NCBI GenBank assembly: GCA_019309045.1
Contig: JAFDGZ010000028.1
Coordinates: forward strand, 1-37,328
DNA from: Deltaproteobacteria bacterium
Lineage (GTDB): Bacteria; Desulfobacterota; Syntrophobacteria; BM002
DNA length: 37,328 nucleotides
Direction of reading: 5' to 3'
Shown: piece by piece, positions 26,324 through 35,375 of the stretch
Layout: every line of letters begins with the position of its first letter
Numbering within the stretch: position 1 is the first letter of the stretch
Program-made: the position numbers and the translations under genes
The notes under the pieces: generated by a model
Seen by the model: the letters and a program-made list of their open reading frames with translations, nothing else
What the model was told of the DNA's origin: nothing
The model's database searches: none

Positions 26324-27357
26324 TGTTCTGTTTTCCTCCCTTCACCAATGTCGCTGATGTGCAAGCCGTAAGCTTCTCTCACCTGACGCTCAATAGCGGT
26401 GCAGACATCAGGATGTTCTTTCAAGAACAGCTTGACGTTTTCGCGGCCTTGCCCCAATCGATCGCCGCCGTAAGAATACCAGGCTCCGCTTTTCTCCACG
26501 ATATTGAGTCCAGTGCCCATGTCCAGGATATCTCCTTCTCTGGAGATGCCCTGGCCATACATGATATCGAATTCAGCTTCTTTGAAGGGAGGCGCCAGCT
26601 TGTTCTTCACTACTTTCACCCTGGTGCGACTTCCTATAATCTCCTGGCCATCTTTTATGGCACTGATGCGCCTGATGTCGAGACGCACGGAAGAGTAAAA
26701 TTTCAGAGCATTTCCTCCAGTGGTGGTTTCCGGATTGCCGAAGAGTACTCCCAGCTTCATGCGGATCTGGTTGATAAAAATAACGGTGGTCCTGGACTTG
26801 CTGATGGCGGCTGTGAGCTTGCGCAGTGCCTGAGACATGAGGCGCGCCTGCAAGCCCATGTGGGAGTCTCCCATTTCTCCCTCTATTTCGGCCCGCGGCA
26901 CCAGTGCTGCCACAGAATCGATGACAACCGCATCCATGGCACCGCTGCGCACCAACACCTCAGTAATTTCCAGCGCTTGTTCACCCGTATCCGGCTGAGA
27001 GATGAGCAGGTCGTCCACATTTACCCCAAGTTTACGGGCGTACGAGAGATCAAGGGCATGTTCAGCATCAATAAAGGCGGCAATGCCATTGCGCTTCTGG
27101 GCTTCTGCTACTATATGCAGAGCCAGGGTAGTCTTGCCGGATGATTCGGGGCCGAAGATTTCAACAACGCGACCACGCGGCACGCCGCCTAGACCCAGGG
27201 CCAGGTCGAGCGACAGAGAACCCGTAGGTATGACCGGTATATCTGCAACCGCCTGTTCACTGCCCAGTCGCATTATTGCTCCCTTGCCAAATTGACGTTC
27301 TATTTGACTCATGGCAAGGTCAATGGCTCGTTGTCTTTCATCACTCTCTTTTGCCAT
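26320..27357 (-). CDS. recA: Recombinase A
   Basis: The strand-exchange and SOS co-protease filament protein. The 345 residues include Walker A GPESSGKT (69-76), the Walker B region [11 protein letters not shown], loop L1 [24 protein letters not shown], split over the expected place, and L2 [16 protein letters not shown]. The C-terminus is short and acidic-basic mixed ([12 protein letters not shown]). AGGGGAA lies just before the ATG. I see no E. coli-type LexA box in the 92 bases to thpR, but deltaproteobacterial LexA sites differ. recA may be transcribed both from a local promoter in this gap and by read-through from the polysaccharide genes upstream. Confidence 0.99.
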   Translation of the reverse strand: MAKESDERQRAIDLAMSQIERQFGKGAIMRLGSEQAVADIPVIPTGSLSLDLALGLGGVPRGRVVEIFGPESSGKTTLALHIVAEAQKRNGIAAFIDAEHALDLSYARKLGVNVDDLLISQPDTGEQALEITEVLVRSGAMDAVVIDSVAALVPRAEIEGEMGDSHMGLQARLMSQALRKLTAAISKSRTTVIFINQIRMKLGVLFGNPETTTGGNALKFYSSVRLDIRRISAIKDGQEIIGSRTRVKVVKNKLAPPFKEAEFDIMYGQGISREGDILDMGTGLNIVEKSGAWYSYGGDRLGQGRENVKLFLKEHPDVCTAIERQVREAYGLHISDIGEGRKTEQ

Positions 27358-27449
27358 GTTGTTCCCCTAATGTGTAAGTTGCCAAGCAGCAGTCCCACAT
27401 GTCGGCCTGGGGCGATGCCAGGTTCGATACTGCCGTGGTAAGTAAGGGT

Positions 27450-28025
27450 TTACCTCGATGCGGGAGCAGCAAGCGGTATGTGTCGAAGTTCCGTGTAGAT
27501 CGCCCCGGTCGGTCTGAGATCACTTTTATACAATATTATTTCCTGGACGTCAAAAGGATTGAACTCAGTCAGAGGGATAGCTGCCACCAGCTGGGACAAA
27601 TCCTGCTGACTGCGGCGATCTCTAATACGGCCTATGGTGAGATGGGGTTTGAAAGGTCTTTTTTCTCTGGGAAAACCAATTGATTCCAGTTCGTCTTCCA
27701 GGCGAGCCTGAAGGCGCAGAAGCGGTACAATTTCTCCCTGGAGTCCCAGCCAAATTACCCGCGGTTTGCGAAGGTTGGGAAAACCTCCCAGGGTGGTGGC
27801 TCGCAGAGTGAACACTGCTTCCCCGGAGGTGGCCTGATTTATGGCGGCAGCAATGTCATCCACCTGCTCTGGCTGGATGTTTCCCAGGAACTTGAGGGTA
27901 AGGTGAATGCTGTGGGGTTTCACCCAGCGCACTCGAGCACCATGGGCTCGCAACGCTTGTTGAACTGCAGCAATGGCCTCTCTAGTTTGTTCAGGTATCC
28001 GGATGGCTATGAAGGTACGGATCAT
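27450..28025 (-). CDS. thpR: RNA 2',3'-cyclic phosphodiesterase (LigT/ThpR)
   Basis: A 191-residue 2H phosphoesterase, which opens 2',3'-cyclic phosphates on RNA and can ligate 2'-5' ends in vitro. Both His motifs are present: HLTLKFLG (about residues 41-48) and HLTIGRI (about 126-132). I chose ATG 28025, behind GAAGAG nine bases upstream; a TTG at 28034 would add three residues. thpR beside recA is a recurrent arrangement in this lineage. It starts 19 bases after the TPR gene, so it is probably co-transcribed with it. Confidence 0.93.
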   Translation of the reverse strand: MIRTFIAIRIPEQTREAIAAVQQALRAHGARVRWVKPHSIHLTLKFLGNIQPEQVDDIAAAINQATSGEAVFTLRATTLGGFPNLRKPRVIWLGLQGEIVPLLRLQARLEDELESIGFPREKRPFKPHLTIGRIRDRRSQQDLSQLVAAIPLTEFNPFDVQEIILYKSDLRPTGAIYTELRHIPLAAPASR

Positions 28026-28044
28026 AGTTTTCAACTCTTCAGGG

Positions 28045-30039
28045 CTAGGGATTTTTTTGGGCGGCGTCGTGGGCTTTGCCTATTTCTTCCCGAGCAATTG
28101 CCAGATTCTTTCTTGCCTGGGCAAATTCTGGCTTGAGATGAAGGGCCTGTTGAAAGTGGCTGATGGCCTGTTCCAGTTTCCCCTGCCGGGCCAGGGCAAC
28201 GCCAAGGTTGTTGTGAGCTTTGGCGTAATTCGGCTTCAAGGCCAGGGCCTTTGCATAAGCAGCCACAGCGGCGCCGAGATTGCCCTTGCGGCTGAGTACA
28301 TTGCCAAGATTGTTGTAGGCCTCGGCATACTCGGGGTCGATTTCTATGGCCTTTGCATAGTGAGTAATTGCCTGCTGCAGCTGGCCCGTGTGTTCGAGCA
28401 GCACTCCCAGATTGTTATGAGCTTGTGCAGATTCAGGATTGAGCTGCACCGCAGCATAGTAGTGCTCTGTGGCTTGCTTGATCTTTCCCTGCTGCAGGAG
28501 GGCAACCGCCAGGTTGTTGTGAGCTTCGGCAAAGCCAGGCAGCAGTTGCAGGGCCTTATTGAAATGGGCGATCGCCTGGTCCAGCTTTCCCTGTTGCAGC
28601 AGGGCATTTGCCAGATTATTGTGTGCCTCGGCATAGTTTGGATACAGTCGCAAGGCTTCCTGGTAATGGGCCATGGCCTCCTCGAGACGGCCCTCATCCC
28701 CCAGGGCCTGTCCAAGGTTTAGATGCGCAGTACGGTTGTTCGGTGTCTTGCTGAGGCTGTCAGACCAGAGGCTTACCGAATTTTGCCAAACTTTGTTGCG
28801 TTCAATACTCAAATATGACAAGGAAGTCAACAAGATGACGGCGGCAGTTGATACGGCAAATGTCCTTAGTCTTTTTGCCGGGTGAGTGTAGAGGAAATTC
28901 TCTAGAATCAGTGAAAACCAGAGAAACAGACCAATGCCCGGCAAGTAAAGATAACGGTCCGCTATCTTGGTTGAGATAGGGATAATATTTGTGACCGGCA
29001 GGAGAGTGATAAAGAACCAGCCGAAACAGAACAGGGGCAACCTTTGCCACTTTTTGGGACGGACGGTTACATAGATAATTAAACTTAATAAAATACAGGC
29101 GGCTATAATGATCTTATAAACAGGAAAGTCATAGGAGATATTTTCAAGATACCAGTTGTTGAGCCAGAATGGCAAAAGCATATTTCTAAAATAGTCATAG
29201 AGCGCCCACAACATAAGCAAGAGAGTATAGAGAGGATTGTTATGGTAGTGGCTTTTTATAGCAGCACCTGTGCCGGTTGCTACTAAATTGAGAAGCAATA
29301 TTGTTTGAACAATGCTGAGGAAAAGATAAGGTAGATAATATAGGAATTTCTTTCGCAAGATATAAAAGAAATTTAAGTCTGTGTGACGACAATAGTCGTA
29401 GAGATATAATACTGCTGGCAGTGTCACACTGAAGGGGCTGGAAAGTAACGCCAGCAGATATACTACGATGGAGAGAATGTAACAAGAAAATGAGGTTTTC
29501 TCTCTTTCTGCCTCTACATAGAGATAGAAAGCGAGGATATAGAAAAGCGCAAGCAGTACATATTTTCTGGAAGAAATCCAGGCGACCGCCTCAACGTTTA
29601 CTGGATGCATTACAAAGAGCAGGGCAGTACACAAAGCAACCATTCTGTTCGAGCCGTCATACTCTTCACCTCGCAATCGCTTCAACACCGCCGTAAGCAG
29701 TAAATAAAGAATGATTGCCGAGAGCCCGTGCAGAGCGGTATTGCTAATGTGGTAACCCAGAGGATTCAAATTCCACAGGCGATAGTCTATAGCATAGCTC
29801 AACACTCTGACAGGCTGGTAAGTCTTGCCCTTTTTCGGGGTGAATATTTTAACAATATTCTTGCTGTCAAGAGATCTTATGGAGACGTTTTTCACCACAA
29901 GCTCAGTGTCGTCCCAGTTGGTAAAATCATTGTGCAGGGAATTGCCATAAACTATGGCAGTTGAAACCAGTATCAGTAAGACTGCAAAGATGAAGAATTT
30001 TTTTTCGGAAATGCTCTTGAAAGATATGGATGATGCCAT
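28045..30039 (-). CDS. TMTC-like GT-C membrane protein with TPR repeats (second copy)
   Basis: About 664 residues. The N-terminal part (1-410) is polytopic with some ten hydrophobic segments; the first loop has FTNWDD (Asp43-Asp44), the GT-C acidic pair, and HPVNVEAVAWISSRKYVL is typical of TMTC proteins. The C-terminal part (about 410-650) has seven near-perfect 34-residue TPRs, each with the A-x-A-H-N-N-L-x-x-x-L pattern. I chose ATG 30039 rather than the frame's first ATG at 30078: AGGA (30051-30048) lies eight bases upstream, and the start then follows the wecB stop by one base. The protein probably transfers a sugar from a polyprenyl carrier to an exported acceptor. It shares the plan of 3465-5858, but its repeats are far more regular. 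Confidence 0.85.
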   Translation of the reverse strand: MASSISFKSISEKKFFIFAVLLILVSTAIVYGNSLHNDFTNWDDTELVVKNVSIRSLDSKNIVKIFTPKKGKTYQPVRVLSYAIDYRLWNLNPLGYHISNTALHGLSAIILYLLLTAVLKRLRGEEYDGSNRMVALCTALLFVMHPVNVEAVAWISSRKYVLLALFYILAFYLYVEAEREKTSFSCYILSIVVYLLALLSSPFSVTLPAVLYLYDYCRHTDLNFFYILRKKFLYYLPYLFLSIVQTILLLNLVATGTGAAIKSHYHNNPLYTLLLMLWALYDYFRNMLLPFWLNNWYLENISYDFPVYKIIIAACILLSLIIYVTVRPKKWQRLPLFCFGWFFITLLPVTNIIPISTKIADRYLYLPGIGLFLWFSLILENFLYTHPAKRLRTFAVSTAAVILLTSLSYLSIERNKVWQNSVSLWSDSLSKTPNNRTAHLNLGQALGDEGRLEEAMAHYQEALRLYPNYAEAHNNLANALLQQGKLDQAIAHFNKALQLLPGFAEAHNNLAVALLQQGKIKQATEHYYAAVQLNPESAQAHNNLGVLLEHTGQLQQAITHYAKAIEIDPEYAEAYNNLGNVLSRKGNLGAAVAAYAKALALKPNYAKAHNNLGVALARQGKLEQAISHFQQALHLKPEFAQARKNLAIAREEIGKAHDAAQKNP

Positions 30040-30040
30040 G

Positions 30041-31156
30041 CTATAGTTCCTGGGAATCGGTACTTTTTCTAGCAGCATGCCCTCGAAGCTCCGAGAGAAT
30101 AGCCACTATTCTCTCTGCAGCTCTGCCATCACCAAAGGCATCTCGGCGTGTTTTTCCCGGGCAGGCTTTGTCTACAGCTCTGATGATAAGATGGTCCTCA
30201 CAACCTACCAGAACATTCCATCCAGAGGCCACTGTTTCCAGCCATTCGGTTTCTGTTCTGAGAGTGACGCAGGGCACGCCCAGCCAGTAGGCTTCCTTTT
30301 GCACTCCTCCCGAGTCTGTGACAATCACTCGCGCATGTTTCTCTAGGGCGAGCATGTCGAGATAAGATACAGGTTTGAGCAGTTGCAGTCTGACAGGAGC
30401 TATCCCTAGAAGCTGCAAAGCTTTTGAGGTGCGGGGGTGAGCAGGCATGACTACCCGCAGACCGTTTGCCGCGATTTTCTCGAAGGTCTGGAAAAGAGCT
30501 TGCAGTCTGCCTCTCTTTTCAGTGATATCTGCCCGATGTACTGTTACCAGAGCATATTGTCCCGGTTCGAGCCGGAGTTTCGGCAGGATGCGGGAATGGG
30601 CTTCTGCCAATGTCAAGTTTTTGACTATTGAGTCGTGCATCAAGTCTCCTACCTGATAGACACCCCGCACAATGCCTTCTTTTTTCAAATTACTTACTGC
30701 TGTGTGGCTCGGACAAAAGAGCAAATCTGAGAGATGGTCTGTTACCACCCGGTTGTGTTCTTCCGGCATTTGTCGATTATATGATCTGAGTCCTGCTTCG
30801 ATGTGGACGAGGGGAAGGTGCAATTTGCAAGCTGCCAGAGCTCCGGCCAGTGTGGAATTGGTGTCGCCGTAGACCACCAGGTAATCGGCTGGCTGCGACA
30901 GCAGAATTTCTTCAATTCCAGCGAGCATCTGTGCTGTCTGCCAACCATGAGGACCGGAGCCTACTTCCAGGTTCACGTCCGGCTCCGGTATAGGGAGCTC
31001 GTCAAAGAAGACTCTTGACATCTCGAGATCGTAGTGTTGGCCGGTATGGATGAGAAATTCTTCATGCCCAGCCCGTTTCAGGGCTTCACTGAGCTGGGCA
31101 GCCTTGATAAATTGCGGTCTAGCTCCCACGATGGTGATTACCTGCAGTGCTGTCAT
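30041..31156 (-). CDS. wecB: UDP-N-acetylglucosamine 2-epimerase (non-hydrolysing)
   Basis: Interconverts UDP-GlcNAc and UDP-ManNAc, or the 2,3-diacetamido-uronic acid analogue in WbpI-type enzymes. The 371 residues have the family hallmarks: [15 protein letters not shown] at the start, [47 protein letters not shown] and [21 protein letters not shown]. The ATG overlaps the stop of the upstream fusion gene (ATGA), so both are coupled. Next to a WlbA/WlbB-like fusion, a WbpI-like role on a diacetamido sugar is at least as likely as the plain GlcNAc reaction. Confidence 0.94.
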   Translation of the reverse strand: MTALQVITIVGARPQFIKAAQLSEALKRAGHEEFLIHTGQHYDLEMSRVFFDELPIPEPDVNLEVGSGPHGWQTAQMLAGIEEILLSQPADYLVVYGDTNSTLAGALAACKLHLPLVHIEAGLRSYNRQMPEEHNRVVTDHLSDLLFCPSHTAVSNLKKEGIVRGVYQVGDLMHDSIVKNLTLAEAHSRILPKLRLEPGQYALVTVHRADITEKRGRLQALFQTFEKIAANGLRVVMPAHPRTSKALQLLGIAPVRLQLLKPVSYLDMLALEKHARVIVTDSGGVQKEAYWLGVPCVTLRTETEWLETVASGWNVLVGCEDHLIIRAVDKACPGKTRRDAFGDGRAAERIVAILSELRGHAARKSTDSQEL

Positions 31157-32787
31157 GATGAGCCAACCTTGAAGATCTTGTTACCCTGTCGATGGTATTT
31201 CAGAGCGCAAGCGGGGCAAGAGGCTTCGCTTGCAGCAAAGGTCAGTTTCTCTCCACATTTGCAAACCCAGCCAACAATTCTGGCGGGTACGCCGACTACC
31301 AGGGCGTGGTCCGGCACATCTCTGGTCACCACAGCCCCGGCCCCCACAAAGGCATGACGGCCTATGGTGGTGCCGCAGATTACCGTGCAGTTGGCGCCCA
31401 GAGTAGCCCCCTTTTTCACCAGAGTGGGCCGCAGTTCATGACGTCTGGGGATGTGAGCCCGTGGATTGTACACGTTGGTGAAGACCACAGAAGGTCCTAG
31501 AAACACTTCATCCTCTACAGTAACACCCTGGTAGACGGAGACATTATTTTGAATCTTGCAGCCGCTGCCAATGGTGACTCTGGGGCCAATCATGACGTTT
31601 TGGCCGATGGTGCAATTGCCGCCTATTCTGGAGCCTGCAAGTATATGGCAGAAGTGCCAGATTTTTGTTGCTGGGCCTATAGTCACCCCCTCGTCCACAT
31701 ATGCTGACTCATGTATAAACGGCTGGGCAGCAGCAACTTCAGAGGCATCTTTTGCTCTGGCAATGGGGGAACTTGCTGCCTCGGTGGCCAACGCCTTGCT
31801 TTGCTCCAGAGACACCTGGCTGCTGTTTTGGTTGAGGGATTCCTGAGAGGCTTCGAGCACGCGCAGGACTCGCAGCCCCTCTCTGCCGTCCGTACGTGCA
31901 GGTCTGCCGTTAGCGATGCAGTCCAGAAAATGGCGGCATTCCACAGCAAGAGGCTCTTGCATGTCCAGCGGCACGGCCTCGGCTTCTCCTTTGGCAGCAA
32001 CGGGAAGCCGCTTTACCCACTTTATCTGATGTGGGTACAGGAGGAGCTTTTCTTCGCTGAGATCATCAAATACGGCCATTTTCCTGTCTCCGACAACAAC
32101 CAGCTTCTGTTCCTTGAAGGGGTGCAGCCAGGAGACAAAAATGTGCGCCTTGACCCCTGTGCGAAAATCGAGTGTGGTCAGTGTGGTGTCTGGTATCTTC
32201 TCCTGCAAGTAGCTGCCTCCTGTAGCATGCACCGTGGCCGGCATTTCGTCCAGGAGCATGAGAATGACCGAAATGTCGTGAGGGGCAAAGCTCCACAGGA
32301 TGTTTTCTTCTGCTCTGATCTTGCCTATATTCAGTCTCATGGAATAGAGATACTGAATCTTTCCCAGTTCCCCTGCATCAACCAGTTCTTTGAGTCTGAC
32401 AACCGCCGGGTGATATTGCAGTACATGGCCAACCATGAGAATCAATTGTTTTTGCTCGGCAAGAACCACCAGCTGCCGGCCGTGTTCAGCGGTGAGCGAC
32501 AGAGGTTTCTCCACCAGCACATGCTTGCCGGCCTTGAGGCCTTGGAGCGCCAGTTCGTAGTGAGTCTCTGCTGGAGAGGCGATCACCAGCGCGTCGACAT
32601 GGTGGTTGCCATCAGAGAGGAGATCTCTGAAGTCGCGAACAGTATAAATTGAGGGGTACTTTTGTTGAAATTCGGTTAACACCTCTGGGTCAGAATCACA
32701 TATGATAGTGAGAGCTCCAAGATTGTGAAAATTGCGGACGAGATTCTTGCCCCAGTAACCTGATCCAACAACTGCTACCCTGATCAT
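31153..32787 (-). CDS. Fusion of sugar-nucleotide dehydrogenase (Gfo/Idh/MocA) and hexapeptide N-acetyltransferase
   Basis: A 544-residue bifunctional protein. Residues about 1-320 are a Gfo/Idh/MocA oxidoreductase: VGSGYWGKN (7-15) binds NAD, EKP (93-95) is the catalytic motif. Residues about 360-505 form a left-handed beta-helix acetyltransferase (repeats such as [36 protein letters not shown]). The last 36 residues hold Cys509, Cys511, Cys524 and Cys527, a probable zinc ribbon. The two halves resemble WlbA/WbpB (UDP-GlcNAcA 3-dehydrogenase) and WlbB/WbpD (3-amino N-acetyltransferase) of the diacetamido-uronic acid pathway. The aminotransferase and UDP-GlcNAc 6-dehydrogenase of that route are not in the window. 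AGAGGA lies five bases before the ATG. Confidence 0.85.
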   Translation of the reverse strand: MIRVAVVGSGYWGKNLVRNFHNLGALTIICDSDPEVLTEFQQKYPSIYTVRDFRDLLSDGNHHVDALVIASPAETHYELALQGLKAGKHVLVEKPLSLTAEHGRQLVVLAEQKQLILMVGHVLQYHPAVVRLKELVDAGELGKIQYLYSMRLNIGKIRAEENILWSFAPHDISVILMLLDEMPATVHATGGSYLQEKIPDTTLTTLDFRTGVKAHIFVSWLHPFKEQKLVVVGDRKMAVFDDLSEEKLLLYPHQIKWVKRLPVAAKGEAEAVPLDMQEPLAVECRHFLDCIANGRPARTDGREGLRVLRVLEASQESLNQNSSQVSLEQSKALATEAASSPIARAKDASEVAAAQPFIHESAYVDEGVTIGPATKIWHFCHILAGSRIGGNCTIGQNVMIGPRVTIGSGCKIQNNVSVYQGVTVEDEVFLGPSVVFTNVYNPRAHIPRRHELRPTLVKKGATLGANCTVICGTTIGRHAFVGAGAVVTRDVPDHALVVGVPARIVGWVCKCGEKLTFAASEASCPACALKYHRQGNKIFKVGSS

Positions 32788-33002
32788 AGCGTTCCTCTGA
32801 GAACTGCTGCAAAATATAGAGACAGTGCTATTTGCTAAAAAGCATTTTTTTTTGATTGCGGTGGGGCGTATCTGCCTATAGTCAACCTATCTGCTGCTAA
32901 ATTTGCTGTATTCACCAGAGTCATGTTGCGCCTGCCGAAGTAAAACGCCTCGCATGATATCTATTCTTGTTCGATCAATATTCTTCAGGGCTCTGCAAGG
33001 TA

Positions 33003-33983
33003 CTACAGCCTGTCTGGCTTCAATTCGCTCTTCGCTGATTTCAGCACTTCATTGATCCCCAGGTGCCAAGCTGCCAGCAGCCCCAGACACAGAGGGATGG
33101 CGGACCACACCAACCGGTCAATGGCGACAAATGCCACACAAACCGAGGCCGGCGTATCCAGGCGACCGAGCAAGCCAATGAGGGATGCATCTTTGATGCC
33201 AATGCCCATTGGCACAAAAGACAGGAGGCCGGCCAGATGTGAAGCACAGTAGACAAAGGTCATCTCGGCCATGTTGACAGTGGTTCCCAAGGCATGCAGG
33301 ACAACCCAGGCAGTGAGCGGCAGAAGCAGGGTCTTGATTGCAGAGATAAGAATGGCCGCCAACATTGACAGCAGTGACAGCTTTCCAAGGTACGACAGAA
33401 AATTAGCAAGCCAGGCGGGACGTCCTGGACACAGTGATGACAGCTGCCTTGAAAGCGCGACGAGCATGGCAAAGCAAATAATGACGACAGAGCCGAGTAT
33501 GAGCCCGAGGGAAGCAGAAAAATAGATAGCACCAGAGAGCGTCACAATTATAACGGCCATAACAAAGACATCTAGGCCCGTTGTAAGAACCACGCTGGCG
33601 GTACCAGCCGGGTAGGGAATTGCCAGGATACGCTTGAAAAGGTAGATTCTGAGAGGCATGCCGAGTTTCAACGGTCCGGCGTAATTGACAGAGTAAGAAG
33701 CGAACATTACTTGGCACAGCCTGAATAGGGATTTAACGGGGGCCATTTTGCTGATGATCAGATTAAAATAATAGATAGTAAGTAGTTGTACTAGGAGAAA
33801 CAGGCAGAGTATCAATGACCATTTGTTTAATGAAACGAGTGCAAAGATATTTAAATCAAAGCTCGGCAAGAACTGGGCAATATAGATAGAAGCAGCGAGG
33901 AACAGAATGGCAGCAATTCCTATTCTTATAAGAGTATTCCAGTTGCGCACGTCTATAATGTCCGTAGTAGTCGGTAACGTCAT
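33003..33983 (-). CDS. Flippase-like membrane protein (UPF0104/lysylphosphatidylglycerol synthase TM region)
   Basis: A 326-residue protein with seven or eight membrane segments. It has the family signatures Y-S-V-N-Y-A-G-P-L-K-L-G-x-P-L-R (about residues 97-112) and FVPMGIGIKDASLIGLL (about 261-277). This family is often found in glycan loci and is suspected to move or bind lipid-linked intermediates, though the activity is not settled. It lies between the GT4 upstream and the sugar dehydrogenase fusion downstream, with gaps of 112 and 215 bases, looser than the rest of the run. Confidence 0.82.
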   Translation of the reverse strand: MTLPTTTDIIDVRNWNTLIRIGIAAILFLAASIYIAQFLPSFDLNIFALVSLNKWSLILCLFLLVQLLTIYYFNLIISKMAPVKSLFRLCQVMFASYSVNYAGPLKLGMPLRIYLFKRILAIPYPAGTASVVLTTGLDVFVMAVIIVTLSGAIYFSASLGLILGSVVIICFAMLVALSRQLSSLCPGRPAWLANFLSYLGKLSLLSMLAAILISAIKTLLLPLTAWVVLHALGTTVNMAEMTFVYCASHLAGLLSFVPMGIGIKDASLIGLLGRLDTPASVCVAFVAIDRLVWSAIPLCLGLLAAWHLGINEVLKSAKSELKPDRL

Positions 33984-34078
33984 CTGGCCACCTACATAAT
34001 TTCTCCACTACGATTGAGATCTAGCCATGAAAAATTGATTTTTTGAAGGTAGGTGACTGTATTTTTCCTGTTGGCAAC

Positions 34079-34097
34079 GAGATTGGTTGACAATCTC
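34079..34097 (-). terminator. Small hairpin at the end of the GT4 gene
   Basis: A 7-bp perfect stem (GAGATTG / CAATCTC) with a five-base loop overlaps the GT4 stop codon. There is no T-run on the - strand after it, so a terminator role is weakly supported. Confidence 0.3.
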
Positions 34098-35352
34098 ACA
34101 ACACATTGCTAACATCCATATCCTGTTTGTCGAACAGAGAATCCTGCGCTTGTGCTGACAGCAGGCCTAAATTACTATATACATCAACTACGACGTCAAT
34201 TTCTTGCTGAATCCTTCCTTTCTCGAGGATGGTCTGACGACCATTTTTTTTGAAACGTTGCCGTAAATCTTCGCTGCCAAGCAACATGGCAATTTTTTCC
34301 CCCAAATCAGATGCATCGCCTGTGTTGCTCAGTAGTCCATTGTGGCCGTCTTTGATTATTTCGGGCATGCCACCTGCTCGAGAAACTACTGCCGGTACAC
34401 CACAACTGAGGGCTTCCAGCAAGGATACTGGCGTTCCCTCCCTCAGGCTGGGCAGCACGAATATGTCAGCCGCATTGTACCATAGGGGCATCTGCTGGTT
34501 TTCTTTGTGCCCCACGAAATGTACGGTCTTCTCTATGCCCAGGCGACGAGCTCTTGCCCGCAGCTCCTTTTGCAAGGGCCCGTCGCCCACCACATAGAGC
34601 TTGAGACTGGCATGATGATCTTTGACCCTTTTAAAGGCAGAGAGCAGCAGGTCAACTCCCTTCCAGCGACTGAGGGAGCCGACAAAAAGTGCAATAGTGT
34701 CATGACAGGGTAAGCCAAGTTGTTTTCGTGCCTCCCTCCGGGGGAGTGGTCTGAAATATTCCGTGTCCACACTGCAATTTCTCACAGTTATTTTCTCAGA
34801 AGGCACCTGAAACTCTTCCCTTAGAATCTTCGAGAGTTCATCGCTTACTGCGATGATATGGTCGGCTGCTCCGGTAGTCAAGGTGGTCAGCCAGTGCAGC
34901 CATGGCTCGAGGCGGGCATATCTTGTCATGTCAGAACCATGAGCGTGTATGACCACGGGGATTCGAAGAAGGCGGCCAACAACAGCACCAATCAGCCCTG
35001 TGGGAAGTACAAAATGTGCGTGTATCATCTGGGAACTGTTCTTACGTGCTACAAGCAGACAGGCCACCAGGGCAGAACACATATATGTAACCATACGCGC
35101 CATGGGGATCTTGTCATATTCGATCAGGAGTTTTTCCTCGGAGAGAAAAGGGAAGCGATATACTGGCACCCCGGCAAATACTTCGCAGCGTTTGCTTCTC
35201 TTGAACAGTCTTGGGGTCACCACCTTGACTCGATACCCACGTTCCATCAGTTTTTGGGCGGCACGCCAGACGAAAATCCCTCGATAGCTGCCTTGGTAGT
35301 CCGGAAAACTGCTAGTCAGAAAGCAGATATGGGGTTGCGTGGAGCGCTTCAT
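34096..35352 (-). CDS. Family 4 glycosyltransferase
   Basis: A 418-residue GT-B enzyme. The N-terminus ICFLTSSFPDYQGSYRGIFV, IHAHFVLPTGLIGAVVG, VIHAHGSD, LFVGSLSRWKGVDLLL and the E-x7-E motif REGTPVSLLE show the usual GT4 order. The last 30 residues (after KGRIQQEIDVVVDVY) are an unusual tail, AQDSLFDKQDMDVSNVL, of unknown meaning. It lies 23 bases after the GT2 gene and probably in the same transcript. Donor and acceptor are unknown. Confidence 0.9.
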   Translation of the reverse strand: MKRSTQPHICFLTSSFPDYQGSYRGIFVWRAAQKLMERGYRVKVVTPRLFKRSKRCEVFAGVPVYRFPFLSEEKLLIEYDKIPMARMVTYMCSALVACLLVARKNSSQMIHAHFVLPTGLIGAVVGRLLRIPVVIHAHGSDMTRYARLEPWLHWLTTLTTGAADHIIAVSDELSKILREEFQVPSEKITVRNCSVDTEYFRPLPRREARKQLGLPCHDTIALFVGSLSRWKGVDLLLSAFKRVKDHHASLKLYVVGDGPLQKELRARARRLGIEKTVHFVGHKENQQMPLWYNAADIFVLPSLREGTPVSLLEALSCGVPAVVSRAGGMPEIIKDGHNGLLSNTGDASDLGEKIAMLLGSEDLRQRFKKNGRQTILEKGRIQQEIDVVVDVYSNLGLLSAQAQDSLFDKQDMDVSNVL

Positions 35353-35375
35353 GTCAAGTTTCCGGTAGGCACCCC

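Noticed and set aside
26323-27144. 273-codon open frame opposite recA
   Set aside because: It lies wholly antisense to an intact recA and has no recognisable motif; it reflects the codon bias of recA.
27358-27449. SOS box before recA
   Set aside because: No CTGT-N8-ACAG-type site is visible. LexA sites in this lineage vary, so absence of SOS control cannot be concluded either.
28045-28740. Tandem repeat or CRISPR-like periodicity
   Set aside because: The roughly 102-base period is the coding sequence of TPR repeats; the DNA copies differ and there are no spacers.
32833-32853. TGCT-AAAA-AGCA followed by nine T on the + strand
   Set aside because: The stem is only four base pairs, and no + strand gene ends there; all flanking genes run on the - strand.
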